Below, piece by piece: positions 1 to 6,895 of a stretch of DNA of 19,551 nucleotides. The stretch is from the NCBI GenBank assembly GCA_900551415.1, contig URWB01000033.1, forward strand, positions 1 through 19,551, given 5' to 3'. The number at the start of each line of letters is the position of its first letter. The stretch's first letter is position 1. Source of the stretch: an uncultured Eubacteriales bacterium (GTDB lineage Bacteria > Bacillota > Clostridia > Peptostreptococcales > Anaerovoracaceae). The notes under the pieces are model-generated. The model was not told the DNA's origin and made no database searches. It was given only the letters and a program-made list of their open reading frames with translations. Position numbers and translations under genes: made by a program.

Positions 1-45
1 TGTGGCGCAGGAAAACAGCGCCGCAGCGGAACGTCGGCTTTTTGC

Positions 46-69
46 CGCGCGCGTATTGATTCGCGCGCG
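46..69. repeat. Alternating CG inverted repeat in the left-edge gap
   Basis: Two copies of CGCGCGCG flank an 8-base AT-rich loop. Alternating CG can form a hairpin or Z-DNA, but no U-tract follows on either strand, so I do not call it a terminator. The rest of 1-111 is GC-rich and holds no gene I can support. It lies just downstream of rsmE on the minus strand. Confidence 0.35.
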
Positions 70-111
70 ATCGGCGGCGCGGCTTCGCGCGGTCATCACT
101 GCCGCGCCGCG

Positions 112-936
112 CTACAGCTCGTATTCGTACATGATCATCGCCAGCGCTGCCATGCCCGCGGTTTCGGTACGCAAAATAATCTTGCCAAGGCTGACGATTT
201 GCGCCGGTGTCGGCAGCGCGCGAAGCTTGACGATTTCTTCATCGGCAAAGCCGCCCTCCGGCCCGATGATGAGAGCAATCTTTTGCGGCGGTATGTTGTC
301 CGCGAAAGACGCGCCGGACACGCCGCGTCTTTCGCAGGGATTCTTCTCATTAGATCCATCTTTGCTGAAGCTGCCGCATGCCTCACGCAGACAATCCTTT
401 AAGGTTCTCCCTGTTTCATTTTCGTAGGGACAGAGAACCAGGTCATAATCTTCCAGCTTTCCGCACATTTCGTCAAAATCGAGCTGCGGCTCAACCTGTG
501 GAATTTTGCCGCGCTTGCACTGCTTCACAGCTTCATCGGCAATTTTTTGCCAGCGTGTCATTTTTTTTGAAAAATTCCCTTTTTCGACAACCACAGTCCT
601 CGCCGTAAAAACCGGCACAATGCAATCCACGCCCAGTTCGACAGTCTTTTGAATGACCGTTTCCATCTTCGCCGCCTTCGGCACACCCTGAAACAGAGTT
701 ACGCGCGTCAACGGTTCCGTCGCGTCCTTCTGCCTGTCTACAATGCGCAGTGTCACACAAGCATCTTCGATTTCTTCGATTTCCGTTTCGTATTCCCATC
801 CGGTGCCGTCGCAGACGGTGACCGCGTCGCCGCATTTCGCGCGCAGAACGCGCGTCAAATGTTTGATGTCCTGCGCGTCCTCCAAATAGATCCGGCTGCT
901 TGTCACTGCTTCTTCCTCAACAAAAAATTTAATCAT
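112..936 (-). CDS. rsmE: 16S rRNA (uracil-1498-N3)-methyltransferase RsmE
   Basis: Seen: 274 residues. The SPOUT-fold SAM-binding motifs are GPEGGF (residues 225-230) and SLGKIILRTETA (249-260), preceded by an N-terminal PUA-like region with the RVLRAK motif near residue 29. Family knowledge: RsmE methylates N3 of U1498 in the decoding region of 16S rRNA, in the cytoplasm, using S-adenosylmethionine. The gene lies 39 bp downstream of prmA on the same strand, a common Firmicutes pairing, and is probably cotranscribed with it. Odd: most family members are about 240-250 residues. The excess here is a hydrophilic stretch at about residues 185-218, between the TLKD helix and the KIALIIGPEGGF strand. 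It is rich in Ser, Asn, Lys and Glu and looks like a surface loop insertion. The start ATG follows a weak purine-rich site. The identification is secure. Confidence 0.95.
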   Translation of the reverse strand: MIKFFVEEEAVTSSRIYLEDAQDIKHLTRVLRAKCGDAVTVCDGTGWEYETEIEEIEDACVTLRIVDRQKDATEPLTRVTLFQGVPKAAKMETVIQKTVELGVDCIVPVFTARTVVVEKGNFSKKMTRWQKIADEAVKQCKRGKIPQVEPQLDFDEMCGKLEDYDLVLCPYENETGRTLKDCLREACGSFSKDGSNEKNPCERRGVSGASFADNIPPQKIALIIGPEGGFADEEIVKLRALPTPAQIVSLGKIILRTETAGMAALAMIMYEYEL

Positions 937-975
937 ATTCTTCTGCGTTTCCTATCTGTTTTTTAAATTCCTCGC

Positions 976-1944
976 CTAATGCTTGGCCACAATCGCGCAC
1001 CACATGCCATCCTCTTTGACCTCCATGATGGCGAAACCGAGCGCGCGCATTGCGTCAACAACCTCCGGCATTTTTTCGACCAGAATTCCCGAGGAAATAT
1101 ATCTGCCGCCCGGCAGCAGATGTCTCGCGACATCCTTGCTGAGGGTCACGACCAGATCTGCCATCAGATTCGCTACGATGACGTCTGCCTGAAAGTCAAT
1201 GCCCTTGGTCAAATCTCCGTACTGCGCGGAAGCGATTCGCTCTACATGATTCAGAGCGATGTTTTCGCCGGCGATTGCCACCGCGTCCGGGTCGATCTCC
1301 ACGCCAAGCACTTCCGAAGCGCCGAGCAGCGCGCCCGCGATGGAAAGAATGCCGGAGCCGCAGCCTACGTCTAAAACTTTTTCTCCGGGCACGAGATAGT
1401 CCTCCATCAGCCGGATGCACAGAGAGGTTGTTTCATGTGTGCCGGTGCCGAAAGCCATGCCCGGGTCGATTTCAATGATTTTTTCGCCTGCTTTCGGTTC
1501 GTAAGACTCCCATGTCGGTTTGACGACGATAGATCTGCTGACCTTCGCGGGTTTGAAATATGCCTTCCAGTTATCCTTCCACTCGCTGTCGTCCTCACAG
1601 CGAATCTCGGTTTGCAGGCTGCCGATATCGAGCCGCTCGCCGAAGGCTCCTGCCTCTGCCTGCGTCTTGAGCTCGCGCATGGCCGCGCGAACCGCTTCGG
1701 CTTTTTCGCGCCCCTCTTCGTCGTCGTTCATATATATGGTCACCTTCGGTGTCTCGTTCTTTAACTCCAGTACGCTGTCATCGATATAATCCCATTCGTA
1801 GCCTTTTTCTTTTTTGAGCAGGTCATCGATGTCCGCGGGATCTTCCACCACCGCGTCTGTAATGCCCAGATTCATCAGCGCCGACAGGATCAATTCGATT
1901 CCCTCTCGCCGCGTTTCGATTCCGATTTCTAAATATTTCATCAT
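976..1944 (-). CDS. prmA: Ribosomal protein L11 methyltransferase PrmA
   Basis: Seen: 322 residues. The PrmA hallmark DPGMAFGTGTHETT spans about 160-173. The class I methyltransferase motif I, LDVGCGSGILSI, starts at 191, followed by the acidic VEIDPDA strand and a VIVANLMADL motif IV. Family knowledge: PrmA trimethylates several amino groups of ribosomal protein L11 with SAM. The N-terminal part of about 130 residues is the L11-recognition domain. Two ATGs are adjacent (1944 and 1941). GAGG lies 5 bases before the first and 8 before the second, so either could be used. The gene normally sits directly after dnaJ in Clostridia. Here about 8 kb of other genes separate them, so it needs its own promoter. 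A weak candidate, TTGTCG-17-AATGAT on the minus strand, lies at about 1989-2017 and partly inside the first tandem repeat. Confidence 0.95.
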   Translation of the reverse strand: MMKYLEIGIETRREGIELILSALMNLGITDAVVEDPADIDDLLKKEKGYEWDYIDDSVLELKNETPKVTIYMNDDEEGREKAEAVRAAMRELKTQAEAGAFGERLDIGSLQTEIRCEDDSEWKDNWKAYFKPAKVSRSIVVKPTWESYEPKAGEKIIEIDPGMAFGTGTHETTSLCIRLMEDYLVPGEKVLDVGCGSGILSIAGALLGASEVLGVEIDPDAVAIAGENIALNHVERIASAQYGDLTKGIDFQADVIVANLMADLVVTLSKDVARHLLPGGRYISSGILVEKMPEVVDAMRALGFAIMEVKEDGMWCAIVAKH

Positions 1945-1993
1945 GCGTTCCTCTTACTTCTTTGATTCCTGCCTTATGGCAGTGTCGATCATT

Positions 1994-2422
1994 GGGACAA
2001 GACCATGATACGACAAGTTCATAGCCGGCTCTTGCCGGTGAACTTCAGCATAAGGTTTGTCCAGCCATTCACACTTCGCATCTGCTCGTGTTCATGGGAC
2101 AAGACCACAATACGACAAGTTCATAGCCGGCTCCTTCCGGTGAACTTCAGCATAAGGTTTGTCTAGCCATTCACACTTCGCGTCTGCTCGTGTTCATGGG
2201 ACAAGACCACAATACGACAAGTTCATAGCCGGCTCTTGCCGGTGAACTTCAGCATAAGGTTTGTCTAGCCATTCACACTTCGTGTCTGCTCGTGTTCATG
2301 GGACAAGACCATGATACGACAAGTTCATAGCCGGCTCTTACCGGTGAACTTCAGCATAAGGTTTGTCTAGCCATTCACACTTCGCATCTGCTCGTGTTCA
2401 TGGGACAAGACCATTATACCAC
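1994..2422. repeat. Four 102-bp tandem repeats plus partial fifth copy
   Basis: The units begin at 1994, 2096, 2198, 2300 and 2402, always 102 bp apart. The fifth stops after about 20 bases. Each unit holds an imperfect palindrome, AAGTTCA tag CCGGC n4 GCCGG TGAACTT (first copy 2015-2045), and a second weaker dyad, CCAT..ACAC / GTGT..ATGG (2064-2098). Differences between units are few and fall mainly in the loop closing the first hairpin and at positions such as CATGATACG versus CACAATACG. All reading frames are interrupted: one minus-strand frame gives 33 sense codons per unit and then TGA. There are no spacers, so this is not CRISPR. It occupies most of the divergent prmA/merR intergenic gap. 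Confidence 0.95.
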
Positions 2423-2494
2423 AGGGGGGCTTCAAAGAGCAAGTTTCTCCCTGTTTTTGCCGGCGCGCGCCTTCGCCGGTTCCCAAAAAGCCGC

Positions 2495-2523
2495 TGTCAA
2501 ACAACGCGAAAATGTGATAGAAT
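2495..2523 (+). promoter_or_regulatory. Probable promoter of the MerR-family gene (extended -10)
   Basis: A -10 hexamer TAGAAT (2518-2523) is preceded by TGA, giving an extended -10. A poor -35, TGTCAA (2495-2500), lies 17 bp upstream. The start codon is 54 bp downstream. A GC-rich hairpin (CCGGCG..CGCCGG, 2460-2479) lies just upstream. The call rests mainly on the -10. Confidence 0.5.
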
Positions 2524-2576
2524 GATTTTAACGCGGAGCGATTCTAAAATATTTTCGCAGGGGAGGCGCAGGCACT

Positions 2577-3407
2577 ATGAAAAAAAACAAAACCTATTTT
2601 ACGACCGGAGAATTTGCCAAGCTGTTCGGAATCAAAAAACAAACCCTGTTTCACTATGACCAGTGCGGCATCTTCAAGCCTGATGTGATCGGCGAAAACG
2701 GCTATCGCTACTATTCCTACTCACAGCCGGAAACCTTTGCCATCATCGCCATGCTGCGGGAACTCGGTGTGAGCATCCATGAAATCAAGGAGCACATGGA
2801 TCATCGCTCGCCGGAGGCTCTGATTCAGCTTTTGGAGTCCAAAAAAGCGACAATCGACGAACGCATCGCCGCTTTGACCTGGGCGAAGGGCTATATCGAC
2901 AAGAAGATTCAGGAAACAGAAGAGGGTCTGCGCGCGCCGGTCGGCAAGATCATCATCGAAAAAGCGCCGGATGAATATTTCATCACCACCGAATATAAGG
3001 GCGCGGACGATGAGCGCGCGGTTGCCGAAGCTTTGGGCAAGCATTTTGCTTTTTGTCAATCTCTCGGTCTTTACAGCGCTTACCCCATCGGCGCCGCGAT
3101 TCCGCGTGATTCTGTCACCGCGGACGGCTATCAGTACTCTGAATTCTACACCTATGTGCATCCTTCTGAGCTGGCGGATGTTGACAGTAAACAGGTCTCG
3201 CTGAGCGGCGGCGGCACTTTTTTGGTGCTCTACGACGCGCATGGCTATGAAAATATTCACGCGAACTGTCTCAAGCTGCTCGCCTACGCAAAGGAACATC
3301 ATTTGAAGCTTGACAATTACTTCTACGAGGACGTCATCCTCGATGATCTCTCCACCGAAGGCTATAACAACTATCTGGTCAAGCTGTCCATCGCCATTCT
3401 TTCGTGA
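2577..3407 (+). CDS. MerR-family transcriptional regulator with GyrI-like effector domain
   Basis: Seen: 276 residues. An N-terminal MerR winged helix-turn-helix (about residues 7-75) contains TTGEFAKLFGIKKQTLFHYD and the wing GENGYRYYSYSQ. A long dimerisation helix with heptad character (about 78-118) follows. The C-terminal half (about 122-276) resembles the GyrI/BmrR-type ligand pocket. Family knowledge: such proteins (BmrR, BltR class) bind dyads between over-spaced -35 and -10 boxes and activate efflux genes when lipophilic cations or other drugs bind. The ATG follows GGGGAGG at 10 bases. No target gene is adjacent: prmA is divergent and unrelated. Two MATE exporters lie in the window, and one (18420) has a classic MerR-type promoter, so a trans relationship is possible but unproven. 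The ligand is unknown. The gene appears monocistronic, ending before the gene-free stretch. Confidence 0.88.
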   Translation: MKKNKTYFTTGEFAKLFGIKKQTLFHYDQCGIFKPDVIGENGYRYYSYSQPETFAIIAMLRELGVSIHEIKEHMDHRSPEALIQLLESKKATIDERIAALTWAKGYIDKKIQETEEGLRAPVGKIIIEKAPDEYFITTEYKGADDERAVAEALGKHFAFCQSLGLYSAYPIGAAIPRDSVTADGYQYSEFYTYVHPSELADVDSKQVSLSGGGTFLVLYDAHGYENIHANCLKLLAYAKEHHLKLDNYFYEDVILDDLSTEGYNNYLVKLSIAILS

Positions 3408-3510
3408 AGCGCGCGAAAAATGAAGCCTCGCCACGCGGGAAGCGCATCGGAAGGCCATACTGTTTCCTTCACTTTCACGATCGCGCCGCTTTTTGGGGTA
3501 AAAAGTGCCC

Positions 3511-3716
3511 AAAGATGTAACGAAGTTGGCCTTGGCTCAGATGCCGCATGGAATATCAAGCGCACTCCCTCTGATTTTTGTCGCAAACGCCAATATATTT
3601 TTATAAAATTTGTGTTCGCTCATAGTTTTTTGAAAACGAGATGGAAATTCCATCTATTTTGCCTAAAAAACCTTGAGGCACGCGCAGAAAACAGGCGATG
3701 CATTACATCTTTTTGC
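3511..3716. repeat. AT-rich non-coding segment bounded by short inverted repeats
   Basis: The left end reads CAAAGATGTAACG and the right end ATTACATCTTTTTGC, in inverted orientation. The interior is AT-rich and carries a perfect 17-base palindrome, AGATGGAAATTCCATCT (3639-3655). A similar arrangement with nearly the same end motifs occurs at 17975-18161. It could be a degenerate MITE-like element or a coincidental pair of shared protein sites. A possible plus-strand promoter, TTGTCG-18-TATAAA, lies inside it at about 3579-3608. No gene is supported here. Confidence 0.3.
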
Positions 3717-3856
3717 TTAAACTACGTGAAAATGGGAACTTTCACTTGCGCTTTCCTCTTTTGCGCTTTTCTCTTTCCGGAAACATCGCAAGCGATCATT
3801 CCTGGTAGAGTAAAAAAGACAGAACAAAATTCCGTCACATTTGTAAGCTGACAGCT

Positions 3857-3983
3857 AGGATAAAAGTGCGCATAACGAAATCAGAGATTTCTATGCACAC
3901 ATGGCGCTCACCCATGAACGCCGCTTCGCAAGGTGCTTTTGTCGTTATTCCGGAAATATCGCAAACGATATTTCCGGAATAAC
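3857..3983 (+). ncRNA. Structured element copy A (three-way junction plus terminal hairpin)
   Basis: By-eye folding on the plus strand gives four helices. P1 pairs GATAAAAG (3859-3866) with CTTTTGTC (3936-3943). P2 is GCATA/TATGC plus GAAATC/GATTTC (3870-3896). P3 is 8 bp, 3903-3910 with 3915-3922. A perfect 18-bp hairpin with CAAA loop follows at 3944-3983. A homologous element, copy B, lies in the leader of the surface-protein gene at 6413-6530 on the other strand. The linkers, P1 and the GCAAGGTGCTTTTGTCGT block are conserved in sequence, whereas P2 and P3 differ in sequence but keep pairing. A strong terminator follows immediately at 3991. It is either the 3' region of the merR transcript or a free-standing small RNA. 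It matches no RNA family I recognise. Confidence 0.55.
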
Positions 3984-4036
3984 AAAAAGAGGGCTGCGCT
4001 CTAACGGTTTTTTCCGTTAAAGCGACAGCCCCTTTT
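3984..4036. terminator. Bidirectional intrinsic terminator between convergent genes
   Basis: A long stem (GGGCTG, CGCT, TAACGG against CCGTTA, AGCG, CAGCCC; arms 3991-4007 and 4014-4031) has a T6 loop. It is followed by CTTTT on the plus strand and by CTCTTTTTG on the minus strand. It sits between the plus-strand merR/copy A side and the minus-strand surface-protein gene, so it can end transcription from both directions. Confidence 0.85.
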
Positions 4037-4064
4037 GTATGTTTACAATGCTGTTTTGTCTGCA

Positions 4065-4103
4065 TCCGGTTTGAAGCGCGGGCTTTTACGCGCGCTGTCC
4101 GGA
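4065..4103 (-). other. Hairpin just after the surface-protein stop codon
   Basis: TCCGG/CCGGA encloses AGCGCG/CGCGCT with a 10-base loop. It begins 17 bp after the stop codon at 4121. No U-tract follows, so it is more likely a 3'-end stabilising hairpin that precedes the true terminator at 3984-4036. Confidence 0.5.
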
Positions 4104-4120
4104 AGTTCTTGCTTCGTAGA

Positions 4121-6322
4121 CTATTTGATTCTGCAAGCGTATTTGCACTGGGTCAAAGCGGTCTTCGCGACTAATTCGCCCTGCGCGTCATATACCATGA
4201 CTCTGGCCTTGTAATAGTATCTCGTACCCTTCTTGCCTGTCGTGTTGGTATAGGTCTTGGCAGTTGTCTCAAACTTGCCAACGTATTTCGCGTTCTTAAT
4301 CGTGCTTCTGTAGAATTTATATTTTACAGTGTAGCCCAGATCCTCGATTGCCTTGATTGCGTCCTCGTTGACTTTCAGATTTACTTTGATGTTGCCTTTC
4401 GCGGTCTTCGCGGAGCGTGCCTGCAGCATGATTTCTTTTGCCTGTTCCGCTGCCTTCGCGTCTTGCTGCTCGAATACCTTCTCTGCGTCCTCTACGCTCA
4501 TAATCGCGTATGTGGAGAAATGTCCGGTTGTGAAGGTATAGGTGCCGTCCGCATTCTTCTTGCCGTCTACTCTGTGGTAAACGCCGTTGTCGTCGATGTA
4601 AACGCAGATGACTTCCTTCGCGTTCAGCGTCGCGCTTGGCTTGATTGTAACGGTGACGTTGCCGCCATGAAAATCGGTTACCGCGCCGTTGGAAGTAACC
4701 AGCTTCAGCTCAACCTGATGGATATCCGCGTCGCTCTTAACGGTTTTTACAAGCAGCTTAACGGTTCCGGTTGTTCCGGCCTGCGCCGCCAGCGCGTCAA
4801 CAGCGTTTTTGTCTAATTGAACCTTCGCGGCATCGGTCTTAATGGTGAGGTTCGCGTCAGTTTTTTCGGCGATTTCCTTGACTGTCTTTTCCGGAATTCC
4901 AACTTCTGCCGCTGCAGTTGCGCCTGCCGCGCTCGTCGCGTCTATGATGATCTGCTCGGATTTGTTCGCGGTTGCCTTATCCACGATCTTGTCAGCCGTC
5001 TGATCATCAACCGTCGCTGTGGTGGTCTTCGTTCCGTCAGCAGCAGTCGTTGTAGACGCGTTAATGTCCGCCGTAGTCGTAGCCGGCGTACCGGTTGCGG
5101 TATTCTCAGACTGATTGGTTACGTTGTCGGTCGGTACATACGGGGTATATGTAATTGCAGTGCCTTCATAGTCCCAAGCCTTTTCTTCAACCGCGGTCCA
5201 ATAATACCCCGCTGGTTTTGCATCATCTGTAGCTACCATGAACTTTGTATCGGATACTTTGAAAACTTTTGCATTTCCAACAACATTTTTAGGACTCGAT
5301 GAATATGTACCACCGCTGATTACAAATTTTGCATTGCAAGAATTGGATTTTCCGATTGCAGCTTGCTTTCCATTGAAAATTCCACCACTTATCGTAATGT
5401 TCGCCGCTTGTGTGCTGACTTCTCCAAGTGCATAGTCTGCAGTGAAAGTTCCTCCTGAGATTGTTAATGTTCCAATATCATAATTTGCTGCGCATCCACA
5501 GTTATAAACGCCATAAGTTGTTTGGCCCGATCCTTCAGCAGCAGTAAATGTACCTCCTTCTATCGTTGCAATGTTATGATTTTGAACTAGAGCCTGATAG
5601 AAGTTTGAAAAATTACCATCCTCGATAGTAATCATTCCTCCATCATCATTCTTAATCGTATTCAGTCCGCCTAAAAATGTTCCGCCATTGATAGTCAGTG
5701 TTGGTTTCTTTTGATTTGTTCCCTCAACATATCCGCTTCCTGGCTCTTTTGAGGAATAGTTGTAGTATCCATTTTCAACCAATGAAGAATATTTTCCCTT
5801 TTCGGTGTTTCCACCTGCTGTTTGGACTTTTGCAGCCTCATTTATCGTCATGGTTCCATGGTTCACAATTGTATAATACGAGTTTTTACCGCTTTCACTT
5901 GTTGATGTACCGGCTTCTGCGCTTCTGTCATATGTTCCGCCATTCAACACTGCGATACCGTTGTTAAAAATAGCTGCCTTTCCATGTGTCACATTGTCAA
6001 CAGTTCCCGCACCTTCAATCGTTAGCTCTGCACCGTTTGCAACCGTAATGGTATCACTGCTGCTATTTGTAAGTGTTTTACCATTAAGGTTAAGTATAAC
6101 CTTTTTGCCCCTAGGAATCGTAATGTCTTCTGTGGTATTGGCAAGAAGTTCTACCGTTGTTGTTTCGCCTGCTGTGGCTGCGGCAATCGCTGTCTGCAGG
6201 GTTGAATAAGTTGTTTCGCCAATTTTTGCGACCGCAGCCGTTTCCCCATCCGCGAACGCCATCGTTGGCATGAAGCATGCTATCATGAGCACGCTCATTA
6301 AAATAGCAAATAATTTTTTCAT
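4121..6322 (-). CDS. Secreted beta-helix-type surface protein, putative adhesin
   Basis: Seen: 733 residues from the ATG at 6322, which follows AAGGAG at 7 bases. The frame stays open further upstream, but that part is leader RNA. A signal peptide has a hydrophobic core and an AFA|D cleavage site near residue 24. Residues of about 30-370 carry repeated turns such as NGGTF, ISGGTF and IEGGTF, typical of right-handed parallel beta-helices. A Thr/Ala-rich linker follows (about 405-450), then a mixed domain ending in GHFSTYAIM (about 450-620). A C-terminal domain of about 100 residues resembles a fibronectin-like fold (YYYKARVMVYDAQG). No LPXTG motif, S-layer homology repeat or catalytic motif is visible, so its anchoring is unknown. 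It is monocistronic, with an aptamer-bearing leader and a downstream terminator. The DNA for about residues 67-364 is clearly more AT-rich than the rest. The adhesin role is inferred from architecture and from the c-di-GMP-like leader. Confidence 0.8.
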   Translation of the reverse strand: MKKLFAILMSVLMIACFMPTMAFADGETAAVAKIGETTYSTLQTAIAAATAGETTTVELLANTTEDITIPRGKKVILNLNGKTLTNSSSDTITVANGAELTIEGAGTVDNVTHGKAAIFNNGIAVLNGGTYDRSAEAGTSTSESGKNSYYTIVNHGTMTINEAAKVQTAGGNTEKGKYSSLVENGYYNYSSKEPGSGYVEGTNQKKPTLTINGGTFLGGLNTIKNDDGGMITIEDGNFSNFYQALVQNHNIATIEGGTFTAAEGSGQTTYGVYNCGCAANYDIGTLTISGGTFTADYALGEVSTQAANITISGGIFNGKQAAIGKSNSCNAKFVISGGTYSSSPKNVVGNAKVFKVSDTKFMVATDDAKPAGYYWTAVEEKAWDYEGTAITYTPYVPTDNVTNQSENTATGTPATTTADINASTTTAADGTKTTTATVDDQTADKIVDKATANKSEQIIIDATSAAGATAAAEVGIPEKTVKEIAEKTDANLTIKTDAAKVQLDKNAVDALAAQAGTTGTVKLLVKTVKSDADIHQVELKLVTSNGAVTDFHGGNVTVTIKPSATLNAKEVICVYIDDNGVYHRVDGKKNADGTYTFTTGHFSTYAIMSVEDAEKVFEQQDAKAAEQAKEIMLQARSAKTAKGNIKVNLKVNEDAIKAIEDLGYTVKYKFYRSTIKNAKYVGKFETTAKTYTNTTGKKGTRYYYKARVMVYDAQGELVAKTALTQCKYACRIK

Positions 6323-6412
6323 TTTCTTTCTCCTTGTTTCGCTTTGTTTTACGTTCTGACAAAATTCGCTTTTTCTTTTTTTCGTATCGACACTCCCCTT
6401 CCTCATTATGCA

Positions 6413-6530
6413 GGAAATATCGCCGGGCGATATTTTCGAAATCACGACAAAAGCACCTTGCGCAGTGCCTGCCATGCATGACAGGCATGTATGCAACGGA
6501 ACCCGCGGTTCCGTTTTGCACACTTTTGTC
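6413..6530 (-). ncRNA. Structured element copy B in the surface-protein leader
   Basis: On the minus strand, GACAAAAG (6530-6523) pairs with CTTTTGTC (6453-6446) and encloses two hairpins. P2, TGCAACGGAACC with GGTTCCG..TGCA, spans 6492-6520. P3, TGCCTG/CAGGCA, spans 6466-6487. A fourth hairpin, GGAAATATCG with CGATATTTTC and a 5-base loop, lies at 6413-6437. It aligns end to end with copy A at 3857-3983. The block GCAAGGTGCTTTTGTCGT is identical, while P2 and P3 have different sequences that still pair. It lies between the aptamer at 6599-6696 and the start codon at 6322, so it would be transcribed as part of the mRNA leader. Confidence 0.55.
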
Positions 6531-6598
6531 TTCGCTTTTTCCGCAAATACAAAAGAAGCAAGCCAAAGCTCGCTACAACGTATTGCGGTCGATATCAT

Positions 6599-6696
6599 GA
6601 TCGGCAGCCATGCTCTTTCGAGCCCCCTTAAGCCGCGAACCTTTTGCGCTTTGCGCCCCTGCCTTTTGGCAGACTTGCCTGTGTGCTTTTGTATTT
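6599..6696 (-). promoter_or_regulatory. c-di-GMP-I-like (GEMM) riboswitch aptamer
   Basis: Minus-strand landmarks in order are CACAGGCAAG (6683-6674), a stem UCUGCC/GGCAG(G) closed by an AAAA loop, GGCGCAAAGC (6657-6648), GGCUUAA (6634-6628) and AUGGCUGCCGAUC (6611-6599). These mirror the GEMM-I consensus order GGCAAAcc - tetraloop stem - GGACGCAAAGC - GGccUAA - ..UUGCC. The 3' part is shorter than the consensus I remember: the segment between AUGGC and UGCC seems about 8 nt short, and the tetraloop is AAAA rather than GAAA. It starts about 13 nt after the predicted transcription start. A perfect 11-bp helix, AAATACAAAAG (6696-6686) with CTTTTGTATTT (6555-6545), encloses it and could take part in switching. 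Family knowledge: GEMM-I RNAs sense cyclic di-GMP and often control adhesion or motility genes. Confidence 0.6.
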
Positions 6697-6705
6697 ACAT
6701 CTTGG

Positions 6706-6720
6706 ATTATACCACTTTTT
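6706..6720 (-). promoter_or_regulatory. Extended -10 promoter of the surface-protein gene
   Basis: The minus strand reads TGGTATAAT, with the -10 hexamer at 6711-6706 and the extended TGG at 6714-6712. The -35 region is poor. The predicted start near 6699 gives a leader of about 375 nt before the ATG at 6322, containing the aptamer and copy B. Confidence 0.65.
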
Positions 6721-6788
6721 TCCGCGCCTAAACAGTGTTTTTGTAAAAAAAAACGAAAAATTAGCAACAAAAACGAAGAAGCAAGATA

Positions 6789-6829
6789 AAAGCACGCATG
6801 GAAGATGCTGAGCCTCCTATACGTGCTTT
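6789..6829 (-). terminator. Terminator-like hairpin after the ABC-F gene
   Basis: On the minus strand AAAGCACG/CGTGCTTT extends through T.G, A-T and T-A pairs and a GGA/TCC helix with a single bulged A. The loop is about 12 nt and the hairpin is followed by TTATCTTGCTTC. The U-tract is weak. It lies 66 bp after the ABC-F stop codon. Confidence 0.6.
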
Positions 6830-6895
6830 CGTTCCTTTTTTCGCTGTTTCGCGTTTCCGCTATAAGAAATGCGGCAGCCGCTTGCCGGTTCGCGC

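Noticed and set aside
2..427. Plus-strand open frame at the left edge
   Set aside because: Antisense shadow of rsmE in GC-rich DNA; no ribosome site or known domain.
1994..2422. CRISPR array or coding repeat
   Set aside because: Units are contiguous with no spacers, and every reading frame has stops within or at the end of each unit.
3420..3851. 143-codon plus-strand open frame after merR
   Set aside because: No ribosome site, no recognisable domain, spans several non-coding palindromes and a composition shift.
3944..3983. Perfect 18-bp inverted repeat as a terminator
   Set aside because: No U-tract follows on either strand; it is better explained as the last hairpin of the structured element, with the real terminator just after it.
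6323..6598. N-terminal extension of the surface protein
   Set aside because: The signal peptide and AAGGAG site fix the start at 6322; the upstream part is leader RNA with aptamer and hairpins.
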